Shown one piece after another: positions 28,098-36,764 of a DNA stretch of 64,000 nucleotides (the stretch's first letter is position 1; each line of letters starts with the position of its first letter). The notes below the pieces were generated by a model. That model was not told the origin of the DNA and did no database searches. It saw only the letters and a program-made list of their open reading frames with translations. A program made the position numbers and the translations under genes. The stretch is from Sulfitobacter noctilucae (lineage in GTDB: Bacteria > Pseudomonadota > Alphaproteobacteria > Rhodobacterales > Rhodobacteraceae), in assembly GCF_000622365.1 (NCBI RefSeq), contig NZ_JASC01000014.1, forward strand, positions 1,116,001 through 1,180,000. The letters are read 5' to 3'.

Positions 28098-28772
28098 TCA
28101 ATCGTCGCCAGGAACGCCGTAGGAAGGGGCCGCACGCGGGTCGAGGGCGCGTTGCACATAGGCGTCAAGCTGTGGTGCGTAAACCTCCCATGCAGTTGCG
28201 ATCGCCTCGATCGGGCAATTGTCAGTCCAGTCGCAGCGCAGATCGGCCACAGGCCATGCCACGGTATCGCATATTTGCATGCCTGCCGAATGTATCGGCC
28301 CTGCCTCGCCCCCCGCATCGCGTCCGGCGCGTATCGCGGCGATCAAACGGTCGCCCAGATGGCCCTTCGCCGCTTCAAACCCCGCGACGATGGCTTGCGG
28401 CACAGCTTCATTGGCCAATAGATTGCCGGCCGCAATCACATCGTCGCCTGCGGCATCGGTCCAGATGCCGAGCGATTTCGGGCCAGAGTGGATGGCGGTC
28501 CGGCCCTGCGCGTCGATGGCTAGAAGTTGACGGTAGTCGGTGAAAGACGCGGCATCACAGACGGCGGCAACCGCATCAGCGGCGGACTTGCCTGCCTGCA
28601 TCTGGTCCAGCGCAGCGGGACCAAGGCGGGGGTCTGTGACGTTCTGGCTGGCGACAGCGCCCACACCGGCGCGCGTAAAGGCACAGCGGGCAGCAACGGC
28701 GGGCGACGACGATGAAATCGCAATACCGAACATGCCAGTGTCAGCGCAGCGGGCAACAAGCGAAAAGGTCAT
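28098..28772 (-). CDS. DUF1028 family protein (predicted Ntn-hydrolase-like)
   Basis: This 224-residue protein opens with the family signature TFSLVARCADTGMFGIAISSSS and follows with VGAVASQNVTDPRLG, both characteristic of DUF1028. The family has an Ntn-hydrolase-like fold and is often linked to RidA proteins and to amino acid or peptide breakdown; no reaction is established. The gene overlaps the RidA gene by 4 nt (ATGA), so the two are translated together. The protein is cytoplasmic, with no signal peptide. Confidence 0.85.
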   Translation of the reverse strand: MTFSLVARCADTGMFGIAISSSSPAVAARCAFTRAGVGAVASQNVTDPRLGPAALDQMQAGKSAADAVAAVCDAASFTDYRQLLAIDAQGRTAIHSGPKSLGIWTDAAGDDVIAAGNLLANEAVPQAIVAGFEAAKGHLGDRLIAAIRAGRDAGGEAGPIHSAGMQICDTVAWPVADLRCDWTDNCPIEAIATAWEVYAPQLDAYVQRALDPRAAPSYGVPGDD

Positions 28773-29185
28773 GCCGGGATGACCGCCGTGCCGTCAATCT
28801 CCACCAGCCAGTTGGGCCGGGCGAGGGCGCTGACCACCAGACCCGTTGAGACCGGATGCACCCCTTTTATATATTCGCCCATTGTACGGTAGACCGCTTC
28901 GCGGTTTCGCACATCGGTGATGTAGACGACCACCTTGACCAGATGGGACATATCGCCTCCCGCTTCCTCGATCAGCTGACGAATGTTCTGCATCACCTTA
29001 TGGGTCTGCTCCACCGGATCATGGCTGCCGATGTCTCTGAAATCATCCAGGTTTTGCGGGCACTGGCCGCGCAGATAGACGGTTTTGCCACCTTCGGTCA
29101 CCACGGCCTGACACAGATCGTTATCAAGGTTCTGTTCGGGATAGGTATCAGCAGTATTAAAGGGGCGGATGCGTTGATGGGTCAT
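28769..29185 (-). CDS. RidA family enamine/imine deaminase-like protein
   Basis: The start at 29185 gives 138 residues, typical for RidA. The family pattern is visible: QAVVTEGGKTVYLRGQCP, the MQNIRQLIEEAGGDMSHLVKVVVYITD helix and strand, and GLVVSALARPNWLVEIDGTAV at the end. Where classical RidA has an arginine essential for hydrolysing enamines (in V-x-R-V), this protein has ALARP, placing the arginine close by; exact subgroup is uncertain. RidA proteins destroy reactive 2-aminoacrylate-type imines made by PLP enzymes. Coupling to DUF1028 and a flavin monooxygenase 16 nt upstream points to a catabolic unit for a nitrogenous compound. Confidence 0.83.
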   Translation of the reverse strand: MTHQRIRPFNTADTYPEQNLDNDLCQAVVTEGGKTVYLRGQCPQNLDDFRDIGSHDPVEQTHKVMQNIRQLIEEAGGDMSHLVKVVVYITDVRNREAVYRTMGEYIKGVHPVSTGLVVSALARPNWLVEIDGTAVIPA

Positions 29186-29201
29186 GGGTGTGATCTTCCG
29201 T

Positions 29202-30473
29202 CTATTCTGCCGCGCGCTGCTGCGCGGTCTCGTGATAGTCGCGGTAGGCGCGTTGAATGGCAATCTGGTCTGCGAGGTATTTCGCGTCATGCCAGACGCC
29301 CCAGATAAAGGCCGAACCGCGTCGCGATTGCCAAGGCAGTCCCAGAAAATAGAGCCCCGGTTCAGTGGTCACCCCGCGCTGGTGGCGCGGGCGACCCGTC
29401 TGGTCCAGCACATCCAGATCAAGCCATCCGTAGTCGGGCGCAAAGCCTGTGGCCCATATGATCGTGCTGACGCCTGCTTGGACCAGATCGAGGGTGCGCA
29501 GCGGATCTGTTACACAATCCGGCATAGGGGCGAATTCCCGCGCCGCAGGCTCGGCTGGCAGATCAAGACCATGCTGTGTGATGTAAGCATCAGCCTCATC
29601 CAGCACCGAGAGGTAATTTTCATCGCCACGGCGGATGTTGAGGGCAAGGTCGTCGGCAAAATACAAAGCGCCATCCGCAAAGCTGTCGGTCCTGCCGACA
29701 AGCGTCATACCGCGGTGGGCGAAGTCCCTGAAATCGATGGTTTTGCCACCCTGCGCGCCGCTGACCGAGATGGTCACATGCTCTGTGCCGGGGGTCGGTG
29801 CTGCGGCATCCCATTTGCCCAAAACGCCCAGCCACCAGACAAAATCGCGCCCCCGGTAGCGGCGCGGCGGGCGGTCGTGTGGCCCGACAGAAAGATAAAC
29901 CGTGCGGCCCGACTGCAGCAATTCATCCGCGATTTGCGCGCCGGATGACCCTGCACCCACGACCAGCACCGCGCCTTCAGCCAATTGATCGGGGTTGCGG
30001 TACGCAGTGGAGTGCATCTGCGTCACGGAAGCTGTTTCCGGGACGAGTGGCGGGATCAGTGGTCGCTGGAACGGGCCAGTCGCCACTACCACATTTTGCG
30101 CATGAATGGACCCGTCAGATGTCTGGACGTCAAACCCGGCTTGGCCCGGCCTCCGCGCCAGATGGGTCACATTGACACCACAGCGGATGGGGCAGTCAAT
30201 CATCTTGGCATAGGTCTCGAAATAATCGGTGACTTCATATTTGGAAGGAAAACCATCCGGTCCGGTTTGCGAGAATTCAAGGCTTGGGAAACGGTCGTGC
30301 CAGGCCGGGCCATTGGCAACAAGATTGCCCCAACGTTCACTGCGCCAGCGCTCCGCAATGCGGGCGCGTTCCAGCACGATGTGTTCGGTGCCTTGCTTGC
30401 CAAGATGTTCGCTCATCGCGAGGCCGGCCTGACCGCCGCCGATCACCAATGTGTCGATGCTTTCGGATGTCAT
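29202..30473 (-). CDS. flavin-containing monooxygenase-like NAD(P)/FAD oxidoreductase
   Basis: I chose the ATG at 30473 with ACGGGGATC upstream, giving 423 residues; an earlier in-frame start would add about 30 non-conserved residues. Two Rossmann motifs are present: VIGGGQAGLAMSEHLG (FAD, about 10-25) and VVGAGSSGAQIADEL (NADPH, about 170-184), with ATGF near 345 as in class B monooxygenases. Such enzymes oxygenate soft nucleophiles (amines, sulfides) or ketones. No membrane segment is seen. Together with the RidA and DUF1028 genes downstream (16-nt gap), oxidation of an N-containing substrate followed by imine clean-up is likely, but the substrate is unknown. Confidence 0.83.
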   Translation of the reverse strand: MTSESIDTLVIGGGQAGLAMSEHLGKQGTEHIVLERARIAERWRSERWGNLVANGPAWHDRFPSLEFSQTGPDGFPSKYEVTDYFETYAKMIDCPIRCGVNVTHLARRPGQAGFDVQTSDGSIHAQNVVVATGPFQRPLIPPLVPETASVTQMHSTAYRNPDQLAEGAVLVVGAGSSGAQIADELLQSGRTVYLSVGPHDRPPRRYRGRDFVWWLGVLGKWDAAAPTPGTEHVTISVSGAQGGKTIDFRDFAHRGMTLVGRTDSFADGALYFADDLALNIRRGDENYLSVLDEADAYITQHGLDLPAEPAAREFAPMPDCVTDPLRTLDLVQAGVSTIIWATGFAPDYGWLDLDVLDQTGRPRHQRGVTTEPGLYFLGLPWQSRRGSAFIWGVWHDAKYLADQIAIQRAYRDYHETAQQRAAE

Positions 30474-30682
30474 GTGATGGATCCCCGTTGCCGTGAAACG
30501 AGCCCGCATGCTGTGGGCCATGTTGACGGCAGATTTGCCAGATTGTGCTGACCAATCAAGCACCGGATGGCGCAGCCTTGCTTTGGTCTAGCCTAATCAG
30601 GGGGAAACGGGAGCAGGGGGCGCGGCCTCATCTGTGCCAGTGCGCCCTGCAGTGCATAAGAAAGGCTATGCAGAAACGCAAA

Positions 30683-30708
30683 AGAAGGATGGGTTGCCCC
30701 ATCCTTCT
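30683..30708 (-). terminator. intrinsic terminator of the DUF481 gene
   Basis: A perfect 11-bp stem (30683-30693 with 30698-30708) and a 4-nt loop lies about 60 nt past the stop of the DUF481 gene. On the minus strand it is followed by TTTTGCGTTTCT, a T-rich tail. The adjacent monooxygenase promoter region lies to its left. Confidence 0.8.
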
Positions 30709-30766
30709 GTCCGTGCAGCCCTTGGCGGTACGAGGTAAGAAACCGCCGCAGACGAAACGGGTATAC

Positions 30767-31621
30767 TTAGAAGCCCATCACAAGCGAAAGGCCAATGCTG
30801 TTGTCGGTCGATTTCAGGCCCGCTGCCGGGTCTGTATTGTACTCTGTGCGGTGGCTGATCCGTGTGGACAGATTGTCCGACACTTTGAAGTTCACGCCAG
30901 CATCGTTGGTGACGATTGTGTTGATGTCAGAACCAAGGATGTCTGTGTCTACAGTCAACGCCACTGTGTCAGTGAAGGCATAGAAGTAACGCGAAGAAGC
31001 GATGAAGCCGACTTCGGTTTCGTCCTGGCCGGTCACGTCCTCAAAATAACGCACGCCTGGGCCACCCTGGATACGCCATGTGTGGTCTGGCTTGTTCAGC
31101 ACGCGGTAGCCGGGGCCGAAACCAAGGAAACCGTCAAGTGTTTCGCCTTCGAATTCGTTGCCGTTCGCATCAACCTGAAAGCCATTGTATTCAACGCGGG
31201 CGATGCCGAATGCATAGAGCTGCTCTGTGAAATAGCGGCTGCCTTCGTATGTGGCGAAGAATGTCTCTTCGCTTTTCACGCCATTGGCTTCGCCGTACTC
31301 GGCTGCAAAGCCGATCAGGTGGTTCCATTCGCCAACGCCATAGGTCAGACGACCAGCAGCAGACAATTCACCATTGTCGGTGTTGCCGGACGTGCCGGAA
31401 GCGGACAGCGCGAAAGAACCACGCCAGCCTTGGACAACGCCGTTCGGGCCAAAGCGCTCAGCGTCGTCGCCGTCTGTCAGGTCGTCGTTAACGTCTTCGG
31501 TGATATCATCGATACGGTCGTTCAGACCTTCGATGCCTGTGATCGCAGTTTGCGCAATGGCAGGTACCGCAACAATCAGTGCCAGTGCAGAAACTGTGGC
31601 AAGTTTAAGAAGTGAGTTCAT
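30767..31621 (-). CDS. DUF481 (YdiY-like) outer-membrane beta-barrel protein
   Basis: This 284-residue protein has a signal peptide (about 1-23, ending AIAQ). After an acidic region (about 30-55) come amphipathic strands typical of DUF481: GFAAEYGEANG, YFTEQLYAFGIARVEYN, YRVLNKPDHTWRIQGGPGVRYF and others. It ends in SLVMGF, with the C-terminal phenylalanine recognised by the BAM machinery. AAAGGAATG lies just before the start. Strong codon bias, a good terminator and a 160-nt leader suggest a well-expressed, monocistronic gene. The function of DUF481 barrels is not established; salt-responsive expression has been reported for some members. Confidence 0.87.
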   Translation of the reverse strand: MNSLLKLATVSALALIVAVPAIAQTAITGIEGLNDRIDDITEDVNDDLTDGDDAERFGPNGVVQGWRGSFALSASGTSGNTDNGELSAAGRLTYGVGEWNHLIGFAAEYGEANGVKSEETFFATYEGSRYFTEQLYAFGIARVEYNGFQVDANGNEFEGETLDGFLGFGPGYRVLNKPDHTWRIQGGPGVRYFEDVTGQDETEVGFIASSRYFYAFTDTVALTVDTDILGSDINTIVTNDAGVNFKVSDNLSTRISHRTEYNTDPAAGLKSTDNSIGLSLVMGF

Positions 31622-31780
31622 GGGTCATTCCTTTCCCAACAAGGAGACCCGTCATCCGGCGTAGTCGCCATAGATCGGGAGCATTTCTGCTGAAACGACA
31701 TCTAGTGATACAGCTTGAATGAGTGAAATTCCGATTATTAATGGATAAGACGAGAATTTCGAATTTGAAATGCAGCAGTG

Positions 31781-32686
31781 TTACCCAGTCTCGTAAAGCT
31801 CCATGCGCTCAAGATGAGACACCGCAGAAAGTTGTTCAGTCACAATACCTTGGGCGACATCCCGCAAGGCCGCGCGAGCCACCGACAGAAGGTTTTCGTC
31901 AAGGTCATCGCGCCAAACCACCCAGGACGGATATGGAAAGCGTGGCGCATCGGCCACGATATGCAGAAGACCAGCGTCAAGCCGCCGCTTTACAGCGCGG
32001 GCGGGCAGGTATCCGCAGCCCTTACGATGCATGATATAGTCAGCTGCCAAGGCACCGAGGCTCATGGTAAGGCCGGAATTCGTGAGATGGGGCAGGGCGA
32101 TTCCATGCGCGTGGGTAAACTCCGGCCCCCAGTCGATGAAAACATATCCCTCGGGCGTTTCCGCGCTGGCACCGGGATAGGACGCCACAAGGATCAGTTC
32201 GTCATCCAGTGCCTTTTCCACAATCAATCCGGGCCGCAGTTGCGGTGTATAGACCAAACCAACCTGCACGACGCCTTCGACCAGATACCGCGTAATACGA
32301 TCGGTCATCCCGACCTCGGCACGAATGCTGAGATCCGGCAGCGCCGTGCGCAAAGCGTCGATCCAACGAAACCCCAACCGCGGCCACAGCGAATGCTGCG
32401 CACCGATGGTCAGCGCTTTGGTGTATCCGTCGGGGATGCCGATCTGTTGACGGGCTTCTTCCCATAGCTTCAGCAAGCTCAAAGCGTAGCGTTCAAATTG
32501 CTCGCCCGCAGGCGTCAGGATCGCGCCAGCCTTTGATCTGATGAACAGCGCCTGACCCAAGGCGTCCTCCAGCCGTTGAATGCGCAGGCTGACAGCCGAC
32601 TGGGTCACAAAGAGCCGGTCACAGGCGGCCACGAAGGATCCGGTGTTGGCGACTTCGACGAAAGTTTTGATCAAGGTGATATCCAT
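31781..32686 (-). CDS. LysR-family transcriptional regulator
   Basis: This 301-residue protein starts at the ATG at 32686. It has the standard winged HTH (about 1-60: LIKTFVEVANTGSFVAACDRL, TQSAVSLRIQRLE) and a substrate-binding domain (about 88-290). It stands alone: the DUF481 gene downstream has its own leader and terminator, and aroQ is transcribed away from it across a 385-bp gap. Its targets are not obvious; the divergent aroQ-luxR unit is one candidate. Confidence 0.87.
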   Translation of the reverse strand: MDITLIKTFVEVANTGSFVAACDRLFVTQSAVSLRIQRLEDALGQALFIRSKAGAILTPAGEQFERYALSLLKLWEEARQQIGIPDGYTKALTIGAQHSLWPRLGFRWIDALRTALPDLSIRAEVGMTDRITRYLVEGVVQVGLVYTPQLRPGLIVEKALDDELILVASYPGASAETPEGYVFIDWGPEFTHAHGIALPHLTNSGLTMSLGALAADYIMHRKGCGYLPARAVKRRLDAGLLHIVADAPRFPYPSWVVWRDDLDENLLSVARAALRDVAQGIVTEQLSAVSHLERMELYETG

Positions 32687-33071
32687 AACCCATCTATGAG
32701 TAACGCGCATGGATAACGCAATTTCTATTCGATTGGCCGATGTGCAAGGACGCGGTATGACGGACCTTAGCGAAGTCAGGCGGCGGTGAATGATATTCAT
32801 CAGGTGGTCAGGGATGTCGGTCCCAACGCCACATCCGGACCCGGCCAGACTTCGCACTCTGGTAATTTCAGGGGTCTTCCTGTGCAGATGGGCGAAAACA
32901 TCATATCACAGGCGTCAGGATCAAATTATTAGTTACATAATACAGATTATACGAATTAGACTAGACGTATTTTCGCAGCCCTGCCGTGAAATATCGCAGC
33001 AGTCTGCGCCTATGCTGGACAGCTTGCACGCCGCTGATTTAACCTTGGGCACCTGACTGGATACGCACCCT
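32687..33071. other. 385-bp divergent promoter region between lysR and aroQ
   Basis: No gene is seen. The part 32890-32990 is clearly AT-rich (for example AATTATTAGTTACATAATAC) and is the likely place for promoters of both divergent units and LysR binding. No clear dyad was identified by eye. Confidence 0.5.
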
Positions 33072-33512
33072 ATGACCTCTGTCTTGATTCTCAATGGCCC
33101 GAACCTCAACCTACTGGGCACCCGCCAGCCTGAGGTGTACGGATCGACAACTCTGGCGGACGTCGAACAGATGTGTCGTGCCGCCGCCAAGGTGCATGGA
33201 ATGGATATCGAGTTCGCGCAGAGCAACCATGAAGGAACGCTTGTAGATCAGATACATGCGGCGAAAACTTCACATGGTGGCATCATCCTGAACGCCGGTG
33301 CCTACACCCATACCTCCATTGCGCTGATGGATGCGATTGCCAGCGTCGAGTTGCCTGTGATCGAGGTGCATTTGAGCAATATCCACGCCCGGGAAACCTT
33401 TCGGCACAAGTCTTTCATCGCGCCGGTCGCTTTGGGGCAAATCTGCGGGTTTGGTGCTAAAGGCTATGTTCTGGCGTTGGATGCGCTTGCAGAACATCTC
33501 GCGATTACATGA
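33072..33512 (+). CDS. aroQ: type II 3-dehydroquinate dehydratase
   Basis: This 146-residue protein has all type II landmarks: NGPNLNLLGTRQPEVYG (about 8-24, with the active-site Tyr and flexible-loop Arg), FAQSNHEGTLVDQIH, LNAGAYTHTSIAL, EVHLSNIHARETFRHKS. It is a cytoplasmic dodecamer in the family and catalyses the third step of the shikimate pathway, dehydrating 3-dehydroquinate to 3-dehydroshikimate. It overlaps the luxR-type gene by 4 nt (ATGA), so the regulator is translated from the same mRNA. Confidence 0.94.
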   Translation: MTSVLILNGPNLNLLGTRQPEVYGSTTLADVEQMCRAAAKVHGMDIEFAQSNHEGTLVDQIHAAKTSHGGIILNAGAYTHTSIALMDAIASVELPVIEVHLSNIHARETFRHKSFIAPVALGQICGFGAKGYVLALDALAEHLAIT

Positions 33513-34264
33513 GCTTACGCGCCTACCTTGATTTCCTCACCCGCTGTCCAACGATAGAGGAACTATGGGATGCGCATACCGACCGCATGGCCGAATATGG
33601 CTTTGACCGTCTGATCTATGGCTTTACGCGCTATCGCACCTCTACATCTCTGGGCGATCCCGAAGACTTTGTGATCCTGACCAACCACAGCCGCGCGTTC
33701 ACGGATGAATTTCTGGATGGTGGGCTCTATTTCCATGCACCCATGGTCCGCTGGGCACTGGCGAACGACGGTGCATGCAGCTGGACAGCCCTGCACCAGA
33801 TGATCCAGCAGCGCACGCTGACACCCGCCGAAGAACGGGTGCTGGAATTCAACAAGCGCCTCAAGGTAAACGCAGGCTATACCGTAAGCTTCAAATCCAT
33901 CTCGGCGCGGTCCAAAGGTGCTATTGCCCTTACAGCCAGAGAGGGTCTGACCCAGCAGGATATCGACGCCATCTGGGACGAACATGGCAATGATATCAAG
34001 CTGATGAACGACATAGCTCATCTCAAGATCCTGACCTTGCCCTATAGCGCGCCGAACCGTGGTCTGACCAGACGCCAGCGCGAGGCGCTTGAATGGGTTG
34101 GCGATGGCAAAACCATGCAAGATATCGCTGTGCTGATGGGACTGACTCCTGCCACGGTGGAAAAACATCTGCGACTTGCGCGAGAAACCCTCGCGGTCGA
34201 GACAACCGCACAGGCCGTGCTGAAAGCTGCCTTCACCAACCAGATGTTCGTACTGGACGCCTGA
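33509..34264 (+). CDS. LuxR-type regulator with divergent autoinducer-binding domain (orphan)
   Basis: This 251-residue protein has an N-terminal autoinducer-binding fold (about 1-165) and a C-terminal LuxR HTH (about 185-245: LTRRQREALEWVGDGKTMQDIA, TPATVEKHLRLARETL). Using the ungapped spacing of TraR-type proteins, the AHL-pocket residues Trp57, Tyr61, Asp70, Pro71 and Trp85 correspond to Phe64, Phe68, Ala77, Pro78 and Trp92. The aspartate that holds the AHL amide is therefore lost. No luxI-like gene is in the window. It may sense another ligand or act without one. It is coupled to aroQ by an ATGA overlap. Confidence 0.87.
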   Translation: MSLRAYLDFLTRCPTIEELWDAHTDRMAEYGFDRLIYGFTRYRTSTSLGDPEDFVILTNHSRAFTDEFLDGGLYFHAPMVRWALANDGACSWTALHQMIQQRTLTPAEERVLEFNKRLKVNAGYTVSFKSISARSKGAIALTAREGLTQQDIDAIWDEHGNDIKLMNDIAHLKILTLPYSAPNRGLTRRQREALEWVGDGKTMQDIAVLMGLTPATVEKHLRLARETLAVETTAQAVLKAAFTNQMFVLDA

Positions 34265-34274
34265 TACGCGTCAG

Positions 34275-34293
34275 ATTTGACGCCATGTCAAAT
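34275..34293 (+). terminator. probable terminator of aroQ-luxR
   Basis: A 7-bp stem (ATTTGAC 34275-34281, GTCAAAT 34287-34293) with a 5-nt loop lies 10 nt after the luxR stop and is followed by TTCTTCCCCTTGTTTTT. Confidence 0.5.
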
Positions 34294-34517
34294 TTCTTCC
34301 CCTTGTTTTTACACAAAGGTAAGGAATCCCCTACTCGCTTTCCCGCAATCGTTGACGCAAGGTTATCCTGTTCTCGATCACTGGATAATCTAGGGGAACA
34401 ACGGCCCGTAACTCCTTGCGATTTCAAGGCTCTTTGCGGGTTCCGGAATTGCCGGGGCGCTTTCATCCGCCTCTGCTGCCGGGTCTAATATGCTGCGATA
34501 GCACATGTCGAAGCAGG
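34294..34517 (+). other. intergenic region that could encode a small RNA
   Basis: About 220 bp without a reading frame lie between the luxR terminator and a strong rightward intrinsic terminator at 34518. No rightward gene precedes that terminator except luxR, which already has its own hairpin, so a short transcript starting within this stretch would explain it. TTGACG (34352-34357) and GATAAT (34384-34389) are promoter-like but spaced too far apart to pair. No match to tRNA, 6S, SRP or tmRNA was seen. Confidence 0.35.
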
Positions 34518-34556
34518 AGCGGACCGCGTGGCAGCGCGGTCCGCTTTCTTTTTATC
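34518..34556 (+). terminator. strong intrinsic terminator reading rightwards
   Basis: An 11-bp perfect GC-rich stem (34518-34528 with 34535-34545), a 6-nt loop and a TTCTTTTTAT tail give an almost ideal Rho-independent terminator on the plus strand. It may also shield the convergent tsf unit. Between it and tsf, weaker hairpins (34574-34595 and 34615-34631) could end tsf transcripts. Confidence 0.85.
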
Positions 34557-34636
34557 CACAGGACGTAGAAAGAGCGGCACGATCATTCGCGCCGCCCTTA
34601 TTATTCGTCAGTCAACCGGGGCAAACCCGGTACGAT

Positions 34637-35512
34637 TTAGCCTTGCGCAGCTTTGGCAACCTCAGCGGCGAAATCTTCTTTCACCACTTCGATGCCTTCG
34701 CCCACTTCCAGACGCACGAAACCGGTGATGGTTGCACCCGCTTCTTTCGCTGCATCGCCAACCGTCAGGTCGGGGTTTACAACGAACTGCTGGTTGACCA
34801 GCGTGATCTCGGCCATGAATTTCTTCATGCGGCCAACGATCATCTTCTCGATGACCTGCTCCGGCTTGCCGCTCTCGCGTGCAATGTCCATCTGGACCTG
34901 CTTTTCCTTCTCGACCACGGCCTGGTCGAGGTCATCTTCGGACAGAGACGCCGGGTTGGTCGCAGCGATGTGCATCGCAACCTGCTTGCCGAACGCCTCA
35001 TCGCCGCCGGTCATTGCGACCAGAACGCCGATGTTGCCCATGCCGGGTGCGGCTGCGTTGTGAACGTAAGACACAACTGTGTCGCCATCAATCGCTGCCA
35101 TGCGGCGCACGGACATGTTCTCGCCGATCACGGCAACTGCGTCTGTCACAGTCTGCTCAACGGTCTTGCCGCCCATGTCAGCCGCTTTCAGCGCGTCGAT
35201 GTCGCCTGCTGTCAGAGCAACATCCGCGATACCCGCAACCATCTTCTGGAAGTCGGCGTTCTTGCCGACGAAGTCGGTCTCGGAGTTCACTTCAACCGCA
35301 ACGCCGTGTCCGCCGTCGACTTTGACTGCAACCAGACCTTCGGCAGCCGTGCGGCCGGATTTCTTGGCCGCTTTCGCGAGGCCTTTGGTGCGCAGCCAAT
35401 CAACCGCTGCTTCCATGTCGCCGTCGTTTTCTGTCAACGCCTTCTTGGCGTCCATCATGCCTGCGCCGGTGCTGTCGCGCAGTTCTTTCACCATAGATGC
35501 TGTAATCGCCAT
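34637..35512 (-). CDS. tsf: translation elongation factor Ts
   Basis: This 291-residue protein starts with a UBA-like domain ([24 protein letters not shown], about 3-26) including the family TDFVGKN motif in [14 protein letters not shown] (about 77-90), followed by the two EF-Tu-contacting core domains. EF-Ts regenerates EF-Tu-GTP. It lies 74 nt downstream of rpsB in the universal rpsB-tsf order. Confidence 0.96.
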   Translation of the reverse strand: MAITASMVKELRDSTGAGMMDAKKALTENDGDMEAAVDWLRTKGLAKAAKKSGRTAAEGLVAVKVDGGHGVAVEVNSETDFVGKNADFQKMVAGIADVALTAGDIDALKAADMGGKTVEQTVTDAVAVIGENMSVRRMAAIDGDTVVSYVHNAAAPGMGNIGVLVAMTGGDEAFGKQVAMHIAATNPASLSEDDLDQAVVEKEKQVQMDIARESGKPEQVIEKMIVGRMKKFMAEITLVNQQFVVNPDLTVGDAAKEAGATITGFVRLEVGEGIEVVKEDFAAEVAKAAQG

Positions 35513-35586
35513 CTCTTGGTTCTCCTATAAATCAGATCGGTTGGAGGCAGGTATCCCCTGCCCCCGTTTCAAGTCCGTGACGCGGA

Positions 35587-36462
35587 TCAGCTTTTGGCTT
35601 TTTCCAGCGTCTCTTTCTTGGATTCGATGTCGTAGACAGCGTCTTTGGCCATCGCGTCGTTCGACACGGTTTCCTCGGAAGCGTTGCCAACTTCGACACC
35701 AGTGGACGGCTCGGAGAGCGCCTCTTCGGTCGGTGCCTGCTCCATTTCGCCCAGATCGACGCCAGCGGCGCCCAGCTGTGCGGACATGCCGTCAAGAGCG
35801 GCGCGGGCTGCCAGATCGCAATACAGTGCGATTGCGCGGGCCGCGTCGTCGTTGCCGGGGATGATATAGTCGATGCCATCAGGCGAGCAGTTGGTGTCGA
35901 CCACGGCCACAACCGGGATGCCCAGCTTGTTGGCTTCGGCAATTGCCAGCGCTTCTTTTTTCACGTCGATGACAAAGATCAGGTCAGGACGGCCGCCCAT
36001 TTCGCGGATACCGCCCAAGGATGCCTGAAGCTTGCCCTGGTCACGTTCCATGCCCAGACGCTCTTTCTTGGTCAGACCCTCAAAGCCACGCTCGAACTGT
36101 TCGTCGATGGACTTCAGACGCTGGATGGACTTCGAAACGGTCTGCCAGTTGGTCAGCGTGCCACCGAGCCAGCGGTGGTTCATATAATACTGTGCGCATT
36201 TTTCAGCAGCATCGGCGATTGGCTGTGAAGCCTGACGCTTGGTGCCAACAAAAAGGATGCTGCCGCCCTTGGCGACGGTGTCACGGATGACTTTCAGCGC
36301 ATCGTCCAGCATTGGGACGGTCTGTGTCAGGTCCATGATGTGGATGCCGTTGCGACCGCCGTAGATGTACGGACCCATGCGTGGGTTCCAGCGCTGTGTC
36401 TGGTGGCCGAAGTGTACGCCTGCTTCAAGCAATTGGCGCATGGAGAACTCAGGAAGAGCCAT
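35587..36462 (-). CDS. rpsB: 30S ribosomal protein S2 with extended acidic C-terminus
   Basis: The S2 core is unmistakable ([68 protein letters not shown]). At 291 residues it is about 50 longer than the E. coli protein. The extra C-terminal part (about 235-291) is acidic and alanine/glutamate-rich, common in alphaproteobacteria and of unknown role. The 302-bp upstream region should hold the rpsB-tsf promoter and leader. Confidence 0.96.
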   Translation of the reverse strand: MALPEFSMRQLLEAGVHFGHQTQRWNPRMGPYIYGGRNGIHIMDLTQTVPMLDDALKVIRDTVAKGGSILFVGTKRQASQPIADAAEKCAQYYMNHRWLGGTLTNWQTVSKSIQRLKSIDEQFERGFEGLTKKERLGMERDQGKLQASLGGIREMGGRPDLIFVIDVKKEALAIAEANKLGIPVVAVVDTNCSPDGIDYIIPGNDDAARAIALYCDLAARAALDGMSAQLGAAGVDLGEMEQAPTEEALSEPSTGVEVGNASEETVSNDAMAKDAVYDIESKKETLEKAKS

Positions 36463-36764
36463 GTTGGTTTACCTTTCCGGTTTAGCCTCATCGGGGGTAT
36501 GATCGTTTTTAAGGCGACCAACCGGCGGACGGTTTGGGATTTCTCCCCAAACGGCCCAACCCCGACTGCGGGTTTAAGTGAGCGCCTTCTAAGGCAGCGC
36601 CCTGCGCAATGCAAGCACCAAAACAGGCGTCCCAATGCGTGCGCGCGCATAGCCCGACGGTGAGACAGTGCACATCACTGCTTTTTGATAGACAGTCCCT
36701 GCAAAGCTGACGCAAACTATGATTAACATCACCTGTAATAGAAATATCCTCTATAGGAGAATTT
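36463..36764. other. 302-bp divergent promoter region between rpsB and the PA14-like gene
   Basis: No gene is seen. The rpsB leader occupies its left part. Near 36685-36735 the DNA is AT-rich (TTGATA, TATGATTAA) upstream of the PA14-like gene, but no box pair with proper spacing could be assigned. Confidence 0.45.

Noticed and set aside
34390-34550. Possible 6S, SRP or tmRNA gene
   Set aside because: No conserved sequence of those RNAs (for example the SRP tetraloop region or tmRNA ends) could be recognised; kept only as an unassigned sRNA candidate.
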